In this document: positions 62,813 to 64,000 of the stretch, one piece after another
Numbering within the stretch: the first letter of the stretch is position 1
Layout: the number at the start of each line of letters is the position of its first letter
From: Mimachlamys varia
Taxonomy: Eukaryota > Mollusca > Bivalvia > Pectinida > Pectinidae
Length of the DNA stretch: 64,000 bases
Assembly: GCA_947623455.1 (NCBI GenBank)
Contig: OX392538.1
Span: 37,556,001 to 37,620,000, forward strand
Direction: 5' to 3'
Program-made: the position numbers and the translations under genes
The notes under the pieces: model-generated
The model's input: only the letters and a program-made list of their open reading frames with translations
What the model was told of the DNA's origin: nothing
The model's database searches: none

Positions 62813-64000
62813 GGTCCATAGATTCCCTCTTGGCCTTACTGGTCCATAGATTCCCTCTTGGCCTTACTGGTCCATAGATTCCCTCTAGGCCTTACTGGTC
62901 CATAGATTCCATCTAGGCCTTACTGGTCCATAGATTCCACCTTGGCCTTACTGGTCCATAGATTCCATCTAGGCCTTATTGGTCCATAGATTCCATCTAG
63001 GCCTTACTGGTCCATAGATTCCCTCTTGGCCTTATTGGTCCATAGATTCCCTCTTGGCCTTACTGGTCCATAGATTCCATCTAGGACTTACTGGTCCATA
63101 GATTCCCTCTTGGCCTTACTGGTCCATAGATTCCATCTAGGACTTACTGGTCCATAGATTCCTTTTAGGTCTTACTGGACCATAGATTCCATCTAGGCCT
63201 TACTGGACCATAGATTCCGTCTAGGCCTTACTGGTGTGTAGATTCCATTTAGGTCTTACTTGACCATAGATTCCATCTAGGCCTTACTGGACCATAGATT
63301 CCATCTAGGCCTTACTGGTCCATAGATTCCATCTAGGCATTACTGGTCCATAGATTCCATCTAGGCCTTACTGGTCCATAGATTCTATCTAGGCATTACT
63401 GGACCATAGGTTCCATCTAGGTCTTACTGGTCTGTAGATTCCATTTAGGTCTTACTTGACCATAGATTCCATCTAGGTCTTACTGGACCTTAGATTCCAT
63501 CTAGGCCTTACTGGTCCGCAGATTCCATAATTCTATCTCGGTCTTACCAGTCGATAGATTCGATCTCGGCCTTACTGGACCATAGATTCCATCTATGTCT
63601 TACTGGACCATAAATTCCATTTAGGTCTTCTGGACCATAGATTCAATCTAGGTCTTACTGGACCACAGATTCAATCTAGGTCTTACCAGTCCATAGATTC
63701 AATCTAGGTCTTACCAGTCCATAAATTCCATCTAGACCTTACTGGACCATAGATTCCATCTTGGCATTACTGGTCCATACATTCCATCTAGGTCTTACCA
63801 GTCCATAGATTCCATCTAGGCCTTACTGGACCATAGATTCCATTTAGGTCTTACTGGTCCATAGATTCCATCGAGGCCTTATTGGACCATAGATTCCATC
63901 TAGGCATCACTGGTCCATAGATTCCATCGAGGCCTTATTGGAACATAGATTCCATCTTGGCCTTACTGGTCCATAGATTCCATCTAGGCCTTACTGGACC
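62813..64000 (+). repeat. 28-bp minisatellite downstream of POLR1B, over 40 copies, runs off the window
   Basis: The unit GGTCCATAGATTCCATCTAG, continuing GCCTTACT, repeats at about 28 bp. Variants are CCCTCTTGG, TGGACC and ACCAGTCC. Divergence rises toward the middle, with indels near 63530. The array continues past 64000. Confidence 0.95.

Overview
The window is eukaryotic and holds one protein-coding gene, read left to right on the + strand: the C-terminal three quarters of POLR1B, the second-largest subunit of RNA polymerase I (RPA2/RPA135). I can place 21 exons between 523 and 62643. Codon phase is continuous across all 20 junctions, every intron is GT-AG, and together they give 869 codons plus a TGA stop. 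The N-terminal part, roughly the first 270-290 residues by comparison with the human protein, lies upstream of the window. Dispersed repeats with the look of bivalve elements (hairpin-headed elements rich in GGTCACCTGAGAC or GACCTTGACCT, tRNA-derived SINEs, short TA-flanked inverted-repeat elements) suggest a bivalve mollusc, perhaps a scallop. That placement is inference from memory of such repeats.

The dominant structure is a single tandem array of about 29.8 kb (9344-39179) that fills almost all of intron 4. Its unit is 40 bp, with a 42-bp variant, in roughly 740 copies. The unit is the exon 4/intron 4 junction itself: the last 23 nt of exon 4, including the codons for NKYNVDD, followed by the first 17 nt of the intron with its GTACGT donor. 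A working splice junction has been amplified into a satellite, so hundreds of copies of one 5' splice site lie in sense orientation behind the real one. The array also carries higher-order duplications of 2,961 bp, about 4.4-4.6 kb, 522-528 bp and 160 bp.

This is not isolated in the gene. Intron 3 opens with a 113-bp repeat that starts at the exon 3 donor. Intron 10 opens with a 19-bp minisatellite whose first unit is the exon 10 donor region. The exon 9 acceptor was duplicated as a 68-bp unit that carries 23 nt of exon, and the upstream copy has lost its AG. Two further 3' splice sites (exons 3 and 7) lie at the ends of copies of one tRNA-derived SINE family.

Region by region: 1-9269 has exons 1-4 (up to the array), a nested transposon-like block (1309-5035) and a 33-bp minisatellite. 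9344-39179 is the junction satellite. 39180-51715 has exons 5-15 with 18-, 39- and 19-bp arrays, SINEs and inverted-repeat elements. 51716-56765 is intron 15, with a 1.4-kb TA-flanked element and a 69-bp array. 56766-62643 has exons 16-21, separated by short elements. 62644-64000 is downstream sequence with a 28-bp minisatellite that runs off the window. Several arrays have units divisible by three (18, 33, 39, 69 bp), so they give long open frames on both strands that are not genes. I found no second protein-coding gene, no CRISPR array and nothing prokaryotic.
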